Shown: positions 8,124 to 18,147 of the stretch, piece by piece
Layout of the letters: the number at the start of each line of letters is the position of its first letter
How positions within the stretch are numbered: the first letter of the stretch is position 1
DNA from: RBG-16-66-20 sp035308765
GTDB lineage: Bacteria; Pseudomonadota; Gammaproteobacteria; Burkholderiales; SG8-39
Assembly (NCBI GenBank): GCA_035308765.1
Contig: DATGGA010000040.1
Location: 1-64,000 of the forward strand
Reading direction: 5' to 3'
Length of the DNA stretch: 64,000 bases
Program-made: the position numbers and the translations under genes
Notes under the pieces: model-generated
What the model was told of the DNA's origin: nothing
The model's input: only the letters and a program-made list of their open reading frames with translations
The model's database searches: none

Positions 8124-9548
8124 TTATTTTTCGTAGACCCAGCGCAGCATCGAATCCATCGCCGCTTGCGCTTCGCCCGCGTTCTGATGGTTCACGAGCA
8201 TTACGACGATCTGGTAGCGGCCGCCGCGGTCCAGCACGAAGCCCGCCATGGCGCGCGCATCCGACAGCAGCCCCGTCTTGATGTGGGCCTGCCCGGCGAC
8301 GCCTTCGCCGCGCAGGCGCTTGCGCATGGTGCCGTCGACCGCGACCACCGGCATGGAGGAAACCAATTCCGGCATTACCGGGCTGCGCCAGGCGGCCTGC
8401 AGCAGGGCAGCCAGGCTCGCGGCGCTGATGCGCTCGATGCGAGACAGGCCGGAGCCGTTCTCCATGACGAGTTCCGGGGCGGCGATTCCTTTGCGCGCCA
8501 GCCAGGCCCTGATCGCCGCGAGAGCCTTCTGTCCGTTTGCCGGGACTCCGGCGTCCTCGGCGCCCAGCGTGAGGAAAATGTGGCGCGCCATGATGTTGTT
8601 GGAAAATTTGTTCGTGTCGCGCACGATTTCGGCGAGCGATTCCGATTCCCGCGTGTGCAGCAGGCGCGCGCCCGGCGGCACCGGGCCTTCGCGCACGGCG
8701 CCGCTCCATGCTCCGCCCAGTTCGGGCCAGAGCTGGCGCATGATCCCGGCGACCTGGTCGTTCGGTTCGAGCAGCGCGACATTCAGGTCTTTTTCGCCGC
8801 AGCTGGCGGGATATTGCCCGGTGAATGCCGCGCGCGGACGCGCCGGCTCGAAGGCAATTTTCAGCAGATCGCGGAACGCCGCGCCTTCGGGGCAGGGCCC
8901 CTCGGCGAGACGCAGCGTGTTCACGACCTCCAGCGCGGGTGGCCGCGGCTCGACATAGAGGCTCACCGCGCCGCGTTCCGGCTCCGGCATGAAAGCGAAC
9001 CGCAGCGACTTGTAGTTCACCAGCAGGGCGTCGGGCAGCACGTTGTAGGGACGGAACGCATCGCCATCGAAGCCGCCCGGATCGCCCGGCACGCGCTCGA
9101 AATAGCCGCGATCGATCACCAGGTCGCCGCGGATCTCGCGCAGTCCCTTGCCGCGCAGCGAACGCAGCAGCATCCAGAACGCTTCCATGTCGAGTTTCGG
9201 GTCGCCGCCGCCTTTCAGCGCGAGGTCGCCTTCGAGCAGACCGTCGCGCAGCGGGCCGCTGATCCAGGCCTCGGTTTTCCAGCGGTACGCCGGCCCGAGA
9301 AGTTCGAGCGCGGCGAAGGTCGTCACCAGCTTCATGACGGATGCGGGATTCATGGGCGTCGCGGCGTTGACGCTGACGGTGGCGCGCGAGGCGCCCACTT
9401 CCTGCACCACGGTCGCGACGCTGCCCGCGGGGATGCGCGCCGCAACGAGCGCTTGTGCAACCGCCGGCGGCAGAGCGGCCTGTTGCGCCTGAACCAGCAG
9501 CGCCGGCAGGCTCAGTGCGAACAGGGCAAGGCAGCGGAAGGCGGGCAC
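8124..9548 (-). CDS. dacB: D-alanyl-D-alanine carboxypeptidase/endopeptidase (PBP4 type)
   Basis: A 474-residue class C penicillin-binding protein that trims peptide stems and cleaves D-Ala-meso-DAP cross-links in the periplasm. A signal peptide covers about residues 1-22 (ending VQAQ). The three catalytic motifs are present: SVMK (Ser70 nucleophile, Lys73), SNN (SxN), and KTG (in AHIKTGLLSDA). The long insertion between the first two motifs, including LEGDLALKGGGDPKLD, is characteristic of the PBP4/DacB family. It reads away from groES and meets ubiD tail to tail. It links with amgK/murU and mltA in this window as cell-wall turnover functions. Confidence 0.93.
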   Translation of the reverse strand: MPAFRCLALFALSLPALLVQAQQAALPPAVAQALVAARIPAGSVATVVQEVGASRATVSVNAATPMNPASVMKLVTTFAALELLGPAYRWKTEAWISGPLRDGLLEGDLALKGGGDPKLDMEAFWMLLRSLRGKGLREIRGDLVIDRGYFERVPGDPGGFDGDAFRPYNVLPDALLVNYKSLRFAFMPEPERGAVSLYVEPRPPALEVVNTLRLAEGPCPEGAAFRDLLKIAFEPARPRAAFTGQYPASCGEKDLNVALLEPNDQVAGIMRQLWPELGGAWSGAVREGPVPPGARLLHTRESESLAEIVRDTNKFSNNIMARHIFLTLGAEDAGVPANGQKALAAIRAWLARKGIAAPELVMENGSGLSRIERISAASLAALLQAAWRSPVMPELVSSMPVVAVDGTMRKRLRGEGVAGQAHIKTGLLSDARAMAGFVLDRGGRYQIVVMLVNHQNAGEAQAAMDSMLRWVYEK

Positions 9549-9568
9549 GGCTGGATTCTAGTTAACAC

Positions 9569-9597
9569 TTGAAAACGGGCAGGCTAGGGACTATCAT
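9569..9597 (+). promoter_or_regulatory. sigma70 promoter of groES-groEL
   Basis: TTGAAA (9569-9574) and TATCAT (9592-9597) are separated by exactly 17 bp. The last base of the -10 element is the first base of the CIRCE operator, so the predicted start site lies inside the operator. That is the standard arrangement for HrcA repression. Confidence 0.75.
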
Positions 9598-9623
9598 TAG
9601 CACTCGTCCTGCTTGAGTGCTAG
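9597..9623 (+). promoter_or_regulatory. CIRCE operator (HrcA binding site)
   Basis: TTAGCACTC, a 9-nt spacer, then GAGTGCTAG. This matches the CIRCE consensus (TTAGCACTC-N9-GAGTGCTAA) at all but the last position. It lies 75 bp before groES and overlaps the promoter, so HrcA should repress the chaperonin operon until heat shock. The hrcA gene is not in this window. Confidence 0.95.
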
Positions 9624-9697
9624 CAAGGCTTCCGCTGGACAACCGAATTACTACCATAACCTGTTGTATTTGATAATTATTCTATCTGGAGACCCGT

Positions 9698-9991
9698 ATG
9701 AAGATTCGTCCATTGCATGACCGAGTGATCGTCAAGCGGATTGATGAAGAGCGCAAATCGGCTGGCGGCATCGTAATTCCCGACACCGCGGCGGAGAAGC
9801 CCGACCAGGGCGAGATCGTCGCCGTCGGCAAGGGCAAGAAAGACGACAGCGGCAAGCTGATCGCGCTCGACGTCAAGCCCGGCGACAAGGTGCTGTTCGG
9901 AAAATATTCCGGCCAGACCGTGAAGGTGAAGGGCGACGAACTCCTCGTCATGCGCGAGGAAGACATCATGGGCGTGATCGAAGGTCACTGA
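9698..9991 (+). CDS. groES: Co-chaperonin GroES
   Basis: A 97-residue co-chaperonin, the usual length, forming the heptameric lid of GroEL. It begins MKIRPLHDRVIVKR, contains the mobile-loop region (EERKSAGGIVIPDTAAEKP) and ends MREEDIMGVIEG. It has a Shine-Dalgarno (TGGAGA) ahead of the ATG and is the first gene of the CIRCE-controlled operon, 58 bp upstream of groEL. Confidence 0.98.
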   Translation: MKIRPLHDRVIVKRIDEERKSAGGIVIPDTAAEKPDQGEIVAVGKGKKDDSGKLIALDVKPGDKVLFGKYSGQTVKVKGDELLVMREEDIMGVIEGH

Positions 9992-10049
9992 TCGCGCCGG
10001 TCCGGACACACCAACACACGAATTGAATTCGCACACAGGAGAGAATTAA

Positions 10050-11711
<1,662 letters not shown>

Positions 11712-11735
11712 TTCCCTTCACCGGGAATGTCCTGA

Positions 11736-11766
11736 AAAAGGGGCGCTTCGGCGCCCCTTTTCTTTT
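11736..11766 (+). terminator. Rho-independent terminator after groEL
   Basis: AAAAGGGGCGC, loop TTCG, GCGCCCCTTTT, then CTTTT. This is an 11-bp perfect stem with an ultra-stable tetraloop and a T-rich tail, 24 bp after the groEL stop. Confidence 0.93.
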
Positions 11767-11784
11767 GCATCGCGCCCGCCGCGA

Positions 11785-11790
11785 TATAAT
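11785..11790 (+). promoter_or_regulatory. -10 element of a tRNA-Phe promoter
   Basis: A perfect TATAAT lies 43 bp before the mature tRNA-Phe 5' end and just after the groEL terminator. No convincing -35 hexamer is present at 16-18 bp. Confidence 0.5.
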
Positions 11791-11833
11791 CCGTCCCCTG
11801 CAAACCGCGCCCGGATCCGGGGCGCGTCCTCAA

Positions 11834-11909
<76 letters not shown>

Positions 11910-11948
11910 ATTCGTGGATTCAGTTAGCATTTGCGGCCTGGAGGATTC

Positions 11949-12908
11949 ATGAAAAAACTCGCGCTGCTGTTTGCGTCCGTCGTCGTATCGAGCGCGGTAT
12001 TCGCGCAGGGCTATCCCAACCACCCCGTGAAAGTGATCGTGCCATGGCCCCCGGGGCAGGCGACCGACATCGCGGCGCGCATGCTGGCGGAGAAAATGCA
12101 GGAAGCGCTCAAGCAGCCGTTCGTGATCGACAACCGGGCGGGCGCGGGCGGTTCGATCGGCACGGAAGCCGCCGTGAAGAGCCCGGCGGACGGCTACACG
12201 CTGCTCGCCGCTTCCAGCGGCCCGGTATCCATCATGCCGTCGCTGCAGAAGATTCCCTACGAGCCGCTGAAGGATCTGACGCTGATCGGCCTGATCACGC
12301 GCAATCCGTACGCGCTGGTGGTCGCTGCGTCGTTCCCGGCGAACAATGCCAAAGAGTTCATCGCGCTGCTGAAGGCGCACCCGGACAAGTACACCTTCGC
12401 CTCGTCCGGCACCGGCGCGACCGCGCACCTAGTGGCGGAGCTGTTCAACTCGCAGGCGGGGATCAAGGCGCGTCACGTGCCTTACAAGGGCAGCGCACCG
12501 GCGATCACCGATGTGATCGGCGGGCAGGTGGACTACATGGTGGAGACGGTGGCGTCGGTCGCGCCGCATCTCAAATCCGGGCGGTTGAAGACCTTCGGCG
12601 TGTCGACCTCGAGGCGCGCAGCCGCATTGCCGGAAGTGCCGACGCTGGCCGAGGCGGGCAATCTGCCCGACTACGATATCGGCGCGTGGATCGGCTACGC
12701 CGTGCCCGCCGGCACGCCGCGCGACATCGTGCTGCGCCTGTCCGGTGAAATGCAGAAGGCGTTGCAGGCGCCGGACCTGAAGGAACGCCTGCTGAACGCG
12801 GGCCTCGATCCGGCGGCGATCCCGCTGGACCAGCTGCCCGCTTTCATGCGCCGCGAGCAGGAACGCTACGCGGCGATCATCAAGGGCGCGAACATCAAAG
12901 TGGAATAG
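11949..12908 (+). CDS. Bug-family tripartite tricarboxylate transporter binding protein
   Basis: A 319-residue periplasmic solute-binding protein of the Bug/TctC family, which is greatly expanded in Burkholderiales and binds small carboxylates and related ligands. The signal peptide is residues 1-19 (ending VFAQG). Family motifs are YPNHPVKVIVPWPPG, the AGAGGSIGTEAAVKSPADGYT loop, and HVPYKGSAPAITDVIGGQVD. The ATG at 11949 is chosen because GGAGG lies 6 bp before it and the signal peptide starts there. No TctA/TctB membrane genes are adjacent, so it is an orphan receptor; the ligand is unknown. Confidence 0.92.
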   Translation: MKKLALLFASVVVSSAVFAQGYPNHPVKVIVPWPPGQATDIAARMLAEKMQEALKQPFVIDNRAGAGGSIGTEAAVKSPADGYTLLAASSGPVSIMPSLQKIPYEPLKDLTLIGLITRNPYALVVAASFPANNAKEFIALLKAHPDKYTFASSGTGATAHLVAELFNSQAGIKARHVPYKGSAPAITDVIGGQVDYMVETVASVAPHLKSGRLKTFGVSTSRRAAALPEVPTLAEAGNLPDYDIGAWIGYAVPAGTPRDIVLRLSGEMQKALQAPDLKERLLNAGLDPAAIPLDQLPAFMRREQERYAAIIKGANIKVE

Positions 12909-12938
12909 CGGTCCGCTAGCCGCAGGAAAAGGAACGCG

Positions 12939-14174
12939 CTAGGCGCGTTGGGCGATCAGCACCACGTTCGAGCCGCCGAAGGCGAACGAGTTCGACATCA
13001 CGGCGCGCGGGATCTCGCCGCGCAGGGCGGTGCGCGCGACGTGCCGCACGGCGCAGGCGGGGTCGGGTTGTTCCAGGTTCGCAGTGGGCGGGACGACGCC
13101 TTCGGCAAAAGGCATCAGCGCGGCGGCCATTTCGATCGCGCCGGCGCCGCCGAGCAGGTGGCCGTGCATGGATTTCGTCGAACTCACCGGAATGCGCTCC
13201 GCCGCGGAGCCGAACACCGCGTTGATCGCTTCGCATTCGACGACGTCGCCGACGATGGTAGCGGTACCGTGGGCGCTGATATAGCCGATCGCGTCCGGCG
13301 CGAGGCCTGATTCGCCGAACGCCTGTTGAATCGCGCGCACCTGCCCGTCGCGGTCGGGCTTGGACATGTGAACCGCGTCGCAGGAATTGCCGTAGCCGGT
13401 GATGAATGCATGGATAGGAGCACCGCGTGCGCGTGCATGCGCTTCGTCTTCAAGTACCAGCGCAGCCGCGCCTTCGCCGAGCACCAGCCCGCCGCGGCGC
13501 TTGTCGAACGGCTTGCAGCTCGCCGCAGGATCTGCCGCATCGGCGGGCGCAAGCGTGCGCAGCGCCTGCCAGGCGGCGAGCACGGTAGGTGTCAGCAGCG
13601 CCTCGGCGCCGCCCGCGATCACCGCGTCGGCGCGCCCCGAGCGGATGGCGTGCATTGCCTCGCCGATGGCCATCGCCGAGGAAGAGCAGGCAGTGGAGAA
13701 ATTGGCGAACGGTCCGCGCAGGCCCCAGCGCACCGCCACGTTCGAGCCGGCGGCGTTATTCATCCCCATCACGACGGAGAGCGGGCGCAGTCGGAAATCG
13801 TTTTTCGCGTAGACGGACTTGTAGGCGCCCTCCTGCGTATTCGCGCCGCCCATCCCGGTGCCCCAGTAAACGCCGATGCGGTTGCGGTCCGCAGCGGCCG
13901 GATCGAGGCCGCTGGCGGCGAGCGCCTGCGCTGCGGCGGTGAGCGCGAATTGCGAGACGCGGTCGAGCGCTGCCGCCTCGGGCCCTTTGAAATGGGAGGC
14001 AGGATCCCAGGCGGCGAGGGCGCCGACCTGGACGCCGGAGCCCCCCGTTATCTCGTCGGGGAGGCGCTGCACGCCGCAGCGCCCGCTGGCGAGCGAGCGG
14101 TAGAACTCTTCCAGGCTGTTGCCGAGGGCCGAAACGACGCCGATGCCGGTGACGGCGACGCGGCGCGCGCCCAT
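12939..14174 (-). CDS. Beta-ketoacyl-ACP synthase, FabF-like
   Basis: A 411-residue condensing enzyme of the KAS I/II thiolase fold. The catalytic triad is intact: Cys163 in FSTACSSSA, His302 in SAHGTAT, and His339 in STKSMHGHLLGGAG. The C-terminal NSFAFGGSNVVLI block is also present. Such enzymes elongate an acyl-ACP by Claisen condensation. It begins 15 bp after a dedicated ACP gene on the same strand. No fabD, fabG or fabH is nearby, so this is not the housekeeping fab cluster. Possible roles include a specialised fatty acid, polyene or lipid modification; the substrate cannot be told from sequence. Confidence 0.92.
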   Translation of the reverse strand: MGARRVAVTGIGVVSALGNSLEEFYRSLASGRCGVQRLPDEITGGSGVQVGALAAWDPASHFKGPEAAALDRVSQFALTAAAQALAASGLDPAAADRNRIGVYWGTGMGGANTQEGAYKSVYAKNDFRLRPLSVVMGMNNAAGSNVAVRWGLRGPFANFSTACSSSAMAIGEAMHAIRSGRADAVIAGGAEALLTPTVLAAWQALRTLAPADAADPAASCKPFDKRRGGLVLGEGAAALVLEDEAHARARGAPIHAFITGYGNSCDAVHMSKPDRDGQVRAIQQAFGESGLAPDAIGYISAHGTATIVGDVVECEAINAVFGSAAERIPVSSTKSMHGHLLGGAGAIEMAAALMPFAEGVVPPTANLEQPDPACAVRHVARTALRGEIPRAVMSNSFAFGGSNVVLIAQRA

Positions 14175-14189
14175 CGCGAATTCCGGGTG

Positions 14190-14435
14190 TCAGGCCTTGC
14201 CGGCAGCCTGGAGCGACGCAGCGACGTGGCGCTCCAGGTCGGCAAGGCATTTGATCTTGCGCAGATCCTCGTCGGAGACCTTGACGCCGAACTCGTCCTC
14301 GATTTTGAACATGAATTCGATGAAGGTGAGCGAGTCCACCCCGAGATCGGCGAGCGGGGCGTTGGGGTCGATCTTGCCCGGGTCGAGCGCGAGCTCCTTG
14401 ATGGCGAGATTCTTGATACGGTCCAGGGTTTCCAT
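14190..14435 (-). CDS. Acyl carrier protein
   Basis: An 81-residue ACP with the phosphopantetheine attachment motif LGVDSLTFIEF (Ser35). The helix-II sequence DSLTF differs from the DSLDT of housekeeping AcpP, and the protein is less acidic overall, with a basic patch near DEDLRKIKCL. This suggests a specialised carrier serving the adjacent ketosynthase. The ATG at 14435 gives the normal ACP length; a longer in-frame extension upstream has no ACP character. It is followed by the ketosynthase gene 15 bp later. Confidence 0.92.
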   Translation of the reverse strand: METLDRIKNLAIKELALDPGKIDPNAPLADLGVDSLTFIEFMFKIEDEFGVKVSDEDLRKIKCLADLERHVAASLQAAGKA

Positions 14436-14460
14436 GCGGCGTTCCGGGCGTGAAGACCGG

Positions 14461-14466
14461 ATTATA
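14461..14466 (-). promoter_or_regulatory. -10 element ahead of the ACP-ketosynthase pair
   Basis: TATAAT on the minus strand (ATTATA as read on plus), 25 bp upstream of the ACP start codon. No clear -35 box is seen at the right distance, so this is a candidate only. Confidence 0.4.
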
Positions 14467-14568
14467 GACGCTGGCCGAAGCGCGCCGCTGCCGAGATTTG
14501 ACCGATGCTGACAATCGAAAGCAATCCAGGTCTGGACGGGAACGCAGGCTTGTCCCATCCTCTCTCCG

Positions 14569-15273
14569 ATGCCTAACCGCCTGATGAAGCCTGGGCGTAT
14601 CGCGCGCGCCGTCGAGCCGGCGCAACTCTACCGGCAGATGGCGGACGCGCTCCCGCACATGCTCTGGACCGCCCAGCCCGACGGCACGGTGGAGTATCTC
14701 AACGCGCGGGTTCTGGAATACACCGGCATGAAGGCGCAGCATCTGAAGGGCTGGGGCTGGGGGCCCATATATCACCCGGATGACCTCGATCTCTGTGTCA
14801 GGCGCTGGAAACGCGCGCTGGCGAGCGGCAAGGGATTCGACGCCGAATATCGCCTGCGCCGTTTCGACGGCGAATACCGCTGGCACTTCCACACGGTGCT
14901 CGCGTTGCGCGATACCCAGGGCCGGATCGTGAAGTGGTTCGGCACTTGCACGGATATCGAGGAGCAGAAGAACACGGTGCGGCTTCTGCAGCAGGCGCGC
15001 CAGACGCTCGAATCGCTGATAGTGGCCCGCAGCCAGACGATGGAGGAAGGTCAGGACGGCGATCGCCGGCTCGAACGGCTGAGCGCGCGCGAGCGCCAGG
15101 TGCTGCAACTGATCGTCGACGGCCACACGAGTTCCGAGGTCGGAGAGCGCCTCGGCTTGTCGCCCAAAAGCATCGACACCTACCGCAGCCGGCTGATGGC
15201 CAAGCTCGGGATCGAGGATCTGCCGTCGCTGGTCAAATTCGCGCTGCGCCACGGACTGACGACGATCGAGTAG
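14569..15273 (+). CDS. PAS-domain LuxR-type transcriptional regulator
   Basis: A 234-residue protein. A PAS/PAC domain (about residues 20-135) contains the PAS-fold markers PHMLWTAQPDGTVEYLNARVLEYTG and the PAC-type HFHTVLALRDTQGRIVKWFGTCTDI. A C-terminal LuxR/NarL helix-turn-helix (about 168-230) contains LSARERQVLQLIVDGHTSSEVGERLGLSPKSIDTYRSRLMAKL. There is no receiver domain. It most likely senses a small ligand or redox state through PAS and binds DNA directly. It is divergent from the ACP-ketosynthase pair and upstream of the sensor kinase cassette, so it could regulate either; both links are positional inference. Confidence 0.88.
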   Translation: MPNRLMKPGRIARAVEPAQLYRQMADALPHMLWTAQPDGTVEYLNARVLEYTGMKAQHLKGWGWGPIYHPDDLDLCVRRWKRALASGKGFDAEYRLRRFDGEYRWHFHTVLALRDTQGRIVKWFGTCTDIEEQKNTVRLLQQARQTLESLIVARSQTMEEGQDGDRRLERLSARERQVLQLIVDGHTSSEVGERLGLSPKSIDTYRSRLMAKLGIEDLPSLVKFALRHGLTTIE

Positions 15274-15291
15274 GGACAAGTACAAAGGGAT

Positions 15292-15309
15292 AAAAGCGCG
15301 ACCGCTTTT
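15292..15309 (+). terminator. Hairpin after the PAS-LuxR gene
   Basis: AAAAGCG, loop CGAC, CGCTTTT is a perfect 7-bp stem whose 3' arm supplies four Ts, 18 bp after the stop codon. It is a plausible but short intrinsic terminator. The remaining bases to 15513 are AT-richer than the surroundings and probably hold the promoter of the kinase cassette, but no hexamer pair is convincing. Confidence 0.45.
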
Positions 15310-15512
15310 GCAAACTATTTCACATTTGCGTGGCCATGCTCGTGTCCTTTCAAGAATCCCTGACATGCGGCTGACGGGCGCGGGCCTAGAATTCCTATGG
15401 CAGAGCCGTTCGCGGGGAACGACATAATTTTCCAGAGAAAGAGCTAGTTGAAGACGGCGGGCGCCTTGCGCTCCGGTCCTTCCTGCGACGCGAGCCTGGA
15501 TGTGAGGCGTAC

Positions 15513-17696
15513 ATGTCGTCGGATGCGGCACTGATGTTTTCGACCGGCCTGCGCGCGGCGCACGAGAAGATTGCGCGCGAGCGCCAGCTGGTCCTGTCGA
15601 CCCTTCCCGCCGGACCGGGTGAGCGCCGCCTTGCGCTTGCCGTTGTGCTGGCGTCAGTCGCGCTGTTTGCCGCCGCAGTGCCCTTCGCGAAAATTCCGCT
15701 GGCATCGGTGTGGGCCTTCATCCCGCTGTACCAGTCCGCGCTGATCGTCATCGACGTGGTCACGGCGGCGCTGTTGTTTGGCCAGTTCGGCACTTCCCGG
15801 TCGAGGGCGCTGCTGGTCCTCGCCGGCGGCTACCTGTTCACCGCTTTCATGGCTGTCGCTCATGCGTTGAGTTTTCCGGGATTGTTCTCGCAGGCGGGTT
15901 TGCTCGGCGGCGGGGGCCAGACCACGGCCTGGCTGTATTTCCAGTGGCATGGCGCCTTTCCGCTGTTCGTGCTTGCCTACGTGCTGCTCAAGGACGCCGC
16001 CGATACGCAACGGGACGGCGCGGGCGTCGCCGTCCTCTGCGCGATTGGCGCGGCTTTTGTCGCCGCCTGCGGCTTGACGCTGCTGGCCACGGCTGGCCAT
16101 GACGCGCTGCCGGAAATCATGAGCGGCAACAGCGACCTGCCGGCCAAATACGCCGTCGCCTGGGGCGCGTGCCTGCTGTGCGTGGGCGCGCTTGCCGCGC
16201 TCTGGCGGCGCAAGCCGCATTCGGTGCTGGACGTGTGGCTCATGGTCGTCATGTGCGCCTGGACTTTCGACATCGCCCTCGCGTCGGTCTTCAACGCGGG
16301 GCGTTTTTCGCTCGGCTTCTACGCCGGCCGCATTTACGGGCTCCTGGCGGCAAGCTTCGTGCTCATTGTGCTGCTGCTCGAAAACGGCAGGCTCTACGCC
16401 CGGCTCTTCGAGGCGCAGAAGGGCGAACGCAAGCTGACGCAGGACGCGCTCGCGAGGCAGGCCGAACGGCTGCGGATCCTGCACGACATCGACAGTGCGA
16501 CGGTCGCCGAGGAGGCGCCGCAGGCAATCGCCGAGGCGGTGATCCGGCCGTTGCGCGAACTGCTCGGCGTGCCGCGGGCCATCGTCAACATGTTCGATCT
16601 TGCGGCCGGCGAGGTGGAATGGCTGGTCGCCTCCGGCCGGCGCCGCACCCACGCCGGCCCGGGCGTGCGCTACTCGATTCGCCTGATGGGCGACGTGGAG
16701 GCGCTGAAGCGCGGCGAGCCCCAGATCGTGGATACGCGCGCGCTGCCGCCCGGTCCAGAGGTGGAGGCTTTGCTCGCCTCGGGTGTTCATGTCTACATGG
16801 TCATGCCCATGATCGCCGGCGGAGACCTTATCGGCGCGCTCAGCTTCGGCGGGGAAACGGCGCATTTTCCCCCCGAGCAGGTGAGCATCGCGCGCGAATC
16901 GGCGACGCAGCTCGCGATCGCGATTGCGCAGGCGCGGCTGCTGGAGCGCGTCAGGCGCCAGGCCGGGGAACTGGAGCAGCGGGTGCGCGAGCGCACCGCG
17001 GAGCTGCAGGCCGCGAACCGGGAACTGGAATCGTTCTCCTATTCCGTCTCGCACGACCTGCGCGCGCCGCTGCGCGCGATCGACGGCTATTCGCTTATGC
17101 TCGAGGAAGACTACGTGACGCAGCTGGACGGAGAGGGCCGCCGCCTGCTCGGCGTGGTGCGCCAGGAGGCGGCGCGCATGGGGCAGCTGATCGACGACCT
17201 GCTCGCCTTCTCGCATATCGGCCGGCGGCCGATCGCCAGCATCCCCTTCGACATGGCGGCGCTGGTGCGGGAGGTGGTTGGCGAGCTCTCGGCGCACTAC
17301 CCGGCGGCCAGGATCGTTGTCGGCCGGCTGCCGGCGTGCAGCGGCGACCGCGCGTTGCTCAGGCAGGTCTGGCTGAACATGATCGGCAACGCGCTGAAAT
17401 ACAGCTCGCGGCACGCTGCGCCGCGGGTGGAGATCGGCGGCCGCGCCGAGCCTGCGGAAAACGTCTACTGGGTGAAGGACAACGGGGCGGGATTCGACAT
17501 GCGCTACCAGGAAAAGCTGTTCCGGGTGTTCCAGCGCCTGCATCGCGAAGACGAATTCACGGGAACCGGCGTGGGGCTGGCGATCGTGCAACGCGTCATG
17601 GAACGCCACCGCGGCCGCGCCTGGGCGGAAGGCGAGGTCGACAAGGGCGCAACCTTCAGCATCGCGCTGCCGCACGAGGAGGGCCAACGTGACTGA
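15513..17696 (+). CDS. Membrane sensor histidine kinase (MASE-like, GAF, HisKA, HATPase)
   Basis: A 727-residue hybrid-free kinase. An N-terminal block of about eight hydrophobic helices (residues 40-290) resembles the MASE4-type integral sensor domain. A GAF domain follows (about 325-475), then a coiled linker (RVRERTAELQAANRELE). The phosphoacceptor His514 is in SYSVSHDLRAPLRAIDG, of the type found in phytochrome-like kinases. The HATPase has N box IGNALKYSS, G1 DNGAGFD and G2 GTGVGLAI. It overlaps the following response regulator gene by 8 bp. The signal is unknown. Confidence 0.9.
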   Translation: MSSDAALMFSTGLRAAHEKIARERQLVLSTLPAGPGERRLALAVVLASVALFAAAVPFAKIPLASVWAFIPLYQSALIVIDVVTAALLFGQFGTSRSRALLVLAGGYLFTAFMAVAHALSFPGLFSQAGLLGGGGQTTAWLYFQWHGAFPLFVLAYVLLKDAADTQRDGAGVAVLCAIGAAFVAACGLTLLATAGHDALPEIMSGNSDLPAKYAVAWGACLLCVGALAALWRRKPHSVLDVWLMVVMCAWTFDIALASVFNAGRFSLGFYAGRIYGLLAASFVLIVLLLENGRLYARLFEAQKGERKLTQDALARQAERLRILHDIDSATVAEEAPQAIAEAVIRPLRELLGVPRAIVNMFDLAAGEVEWLVASGRRRTHAGPGVRYSIRLMGDVEALKRGEPQIVDTRALPPGPEVEALLASGVHVYMVMPMIAGGDLIGALSFGGETAHFPPEQVSIARESATQLAIAIAQARLLERVRRQAGELEQRVRERTAELQAANRELESFSYSVSHDLRAPLRAIDGYSLMLEEDYVTQLDGEGRRLLGVVRQEAARMGQLIDDLLAFSHIGRRPIASIPFDMAALVREVVGELSAHYPAARIVVGRLPACSGDRALLRQVWLNMIGNALKYSSRHAAPRVEIGGRAEPAENVYWVKDNGAGFDMRYQEKLFRVFQRLHREDEFTGTGVGLAIVQRVMERHRGRAWAEGEVDKGATFSIALPHEEGQRD

Positions 17697-18147
17697 CCAG
17701 GACGCCGTCGAGATCCTGCTGGTCGAGGACAACCCGAAGGACGCGGAGATGACCTTGCGCGCTCTGCGCAAGCACAACCTCGGCAACAAGCTGCACTGGG
17801 TCAAGGACGGCGCCGAGGCGATCGACTACCTGTTCTGCATCGGCGCCTACAGGGAGCGCGATCCTGATCGCCCGCCCAAGCTGGTTTTGCTCGACATCAA
17901 GATGCCCAAGGTGGACGGCATAGAAGTGCTGCGACAGGTCAAGGGAAACGCGCGCACGCGACTGATCCCGGTGGTGGTCATGACCTCCTCCAACGAGGAA
18001 CGCGATGTCGTGGAAAGCTACCGCCTGGGCGTCAACAGCTACATCGTGAAGCCGATCGAATTCGGGACTTTTTTCGACACCGTGACCAAGATCGGGCTCT
18101 ACTGGGTGCTCACCAACCGCGTGCCGGAGCAGGCGCCGACTCCATGA
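17689..18147 (+). CDS. Single-domain response regulator (Rcp1-like)
   Basis: A 152-residue CheY-like receiver with no output domain. The acidic pocket is VEDNPKDAE at the N-terminus and the phosphoacceptor is Asp69 in LVLLDIKMPKVDG. Thr/Ser switch (MTSSNEERD) and Lys (IVKPIEF) are present. The extended loop around CIGAYRERDPDRPP is typical of Rcp1-type regulators paired with phytochrome-like kinases. Its start overlaps the kinase gene and its stop overlaps the next start as ATGA, so all three genes are translationally coupled. It probably shuttles phosphate from the kinase. Confidence 0.92.
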   Translation: MTDQDAVEILLVEDNPKDAEMTLRALRKHNLGNKLHWVKDGAEAIDYLFCIGAYRERDPDRPPKLVLLDIKMPKVDGIEVLRQVKGNARTRLIPVVVMTSSNEERDVVESYRLGVNSYIVKPIEFGTFFDTVTKIGLYWVLTNRVPEQAPTP

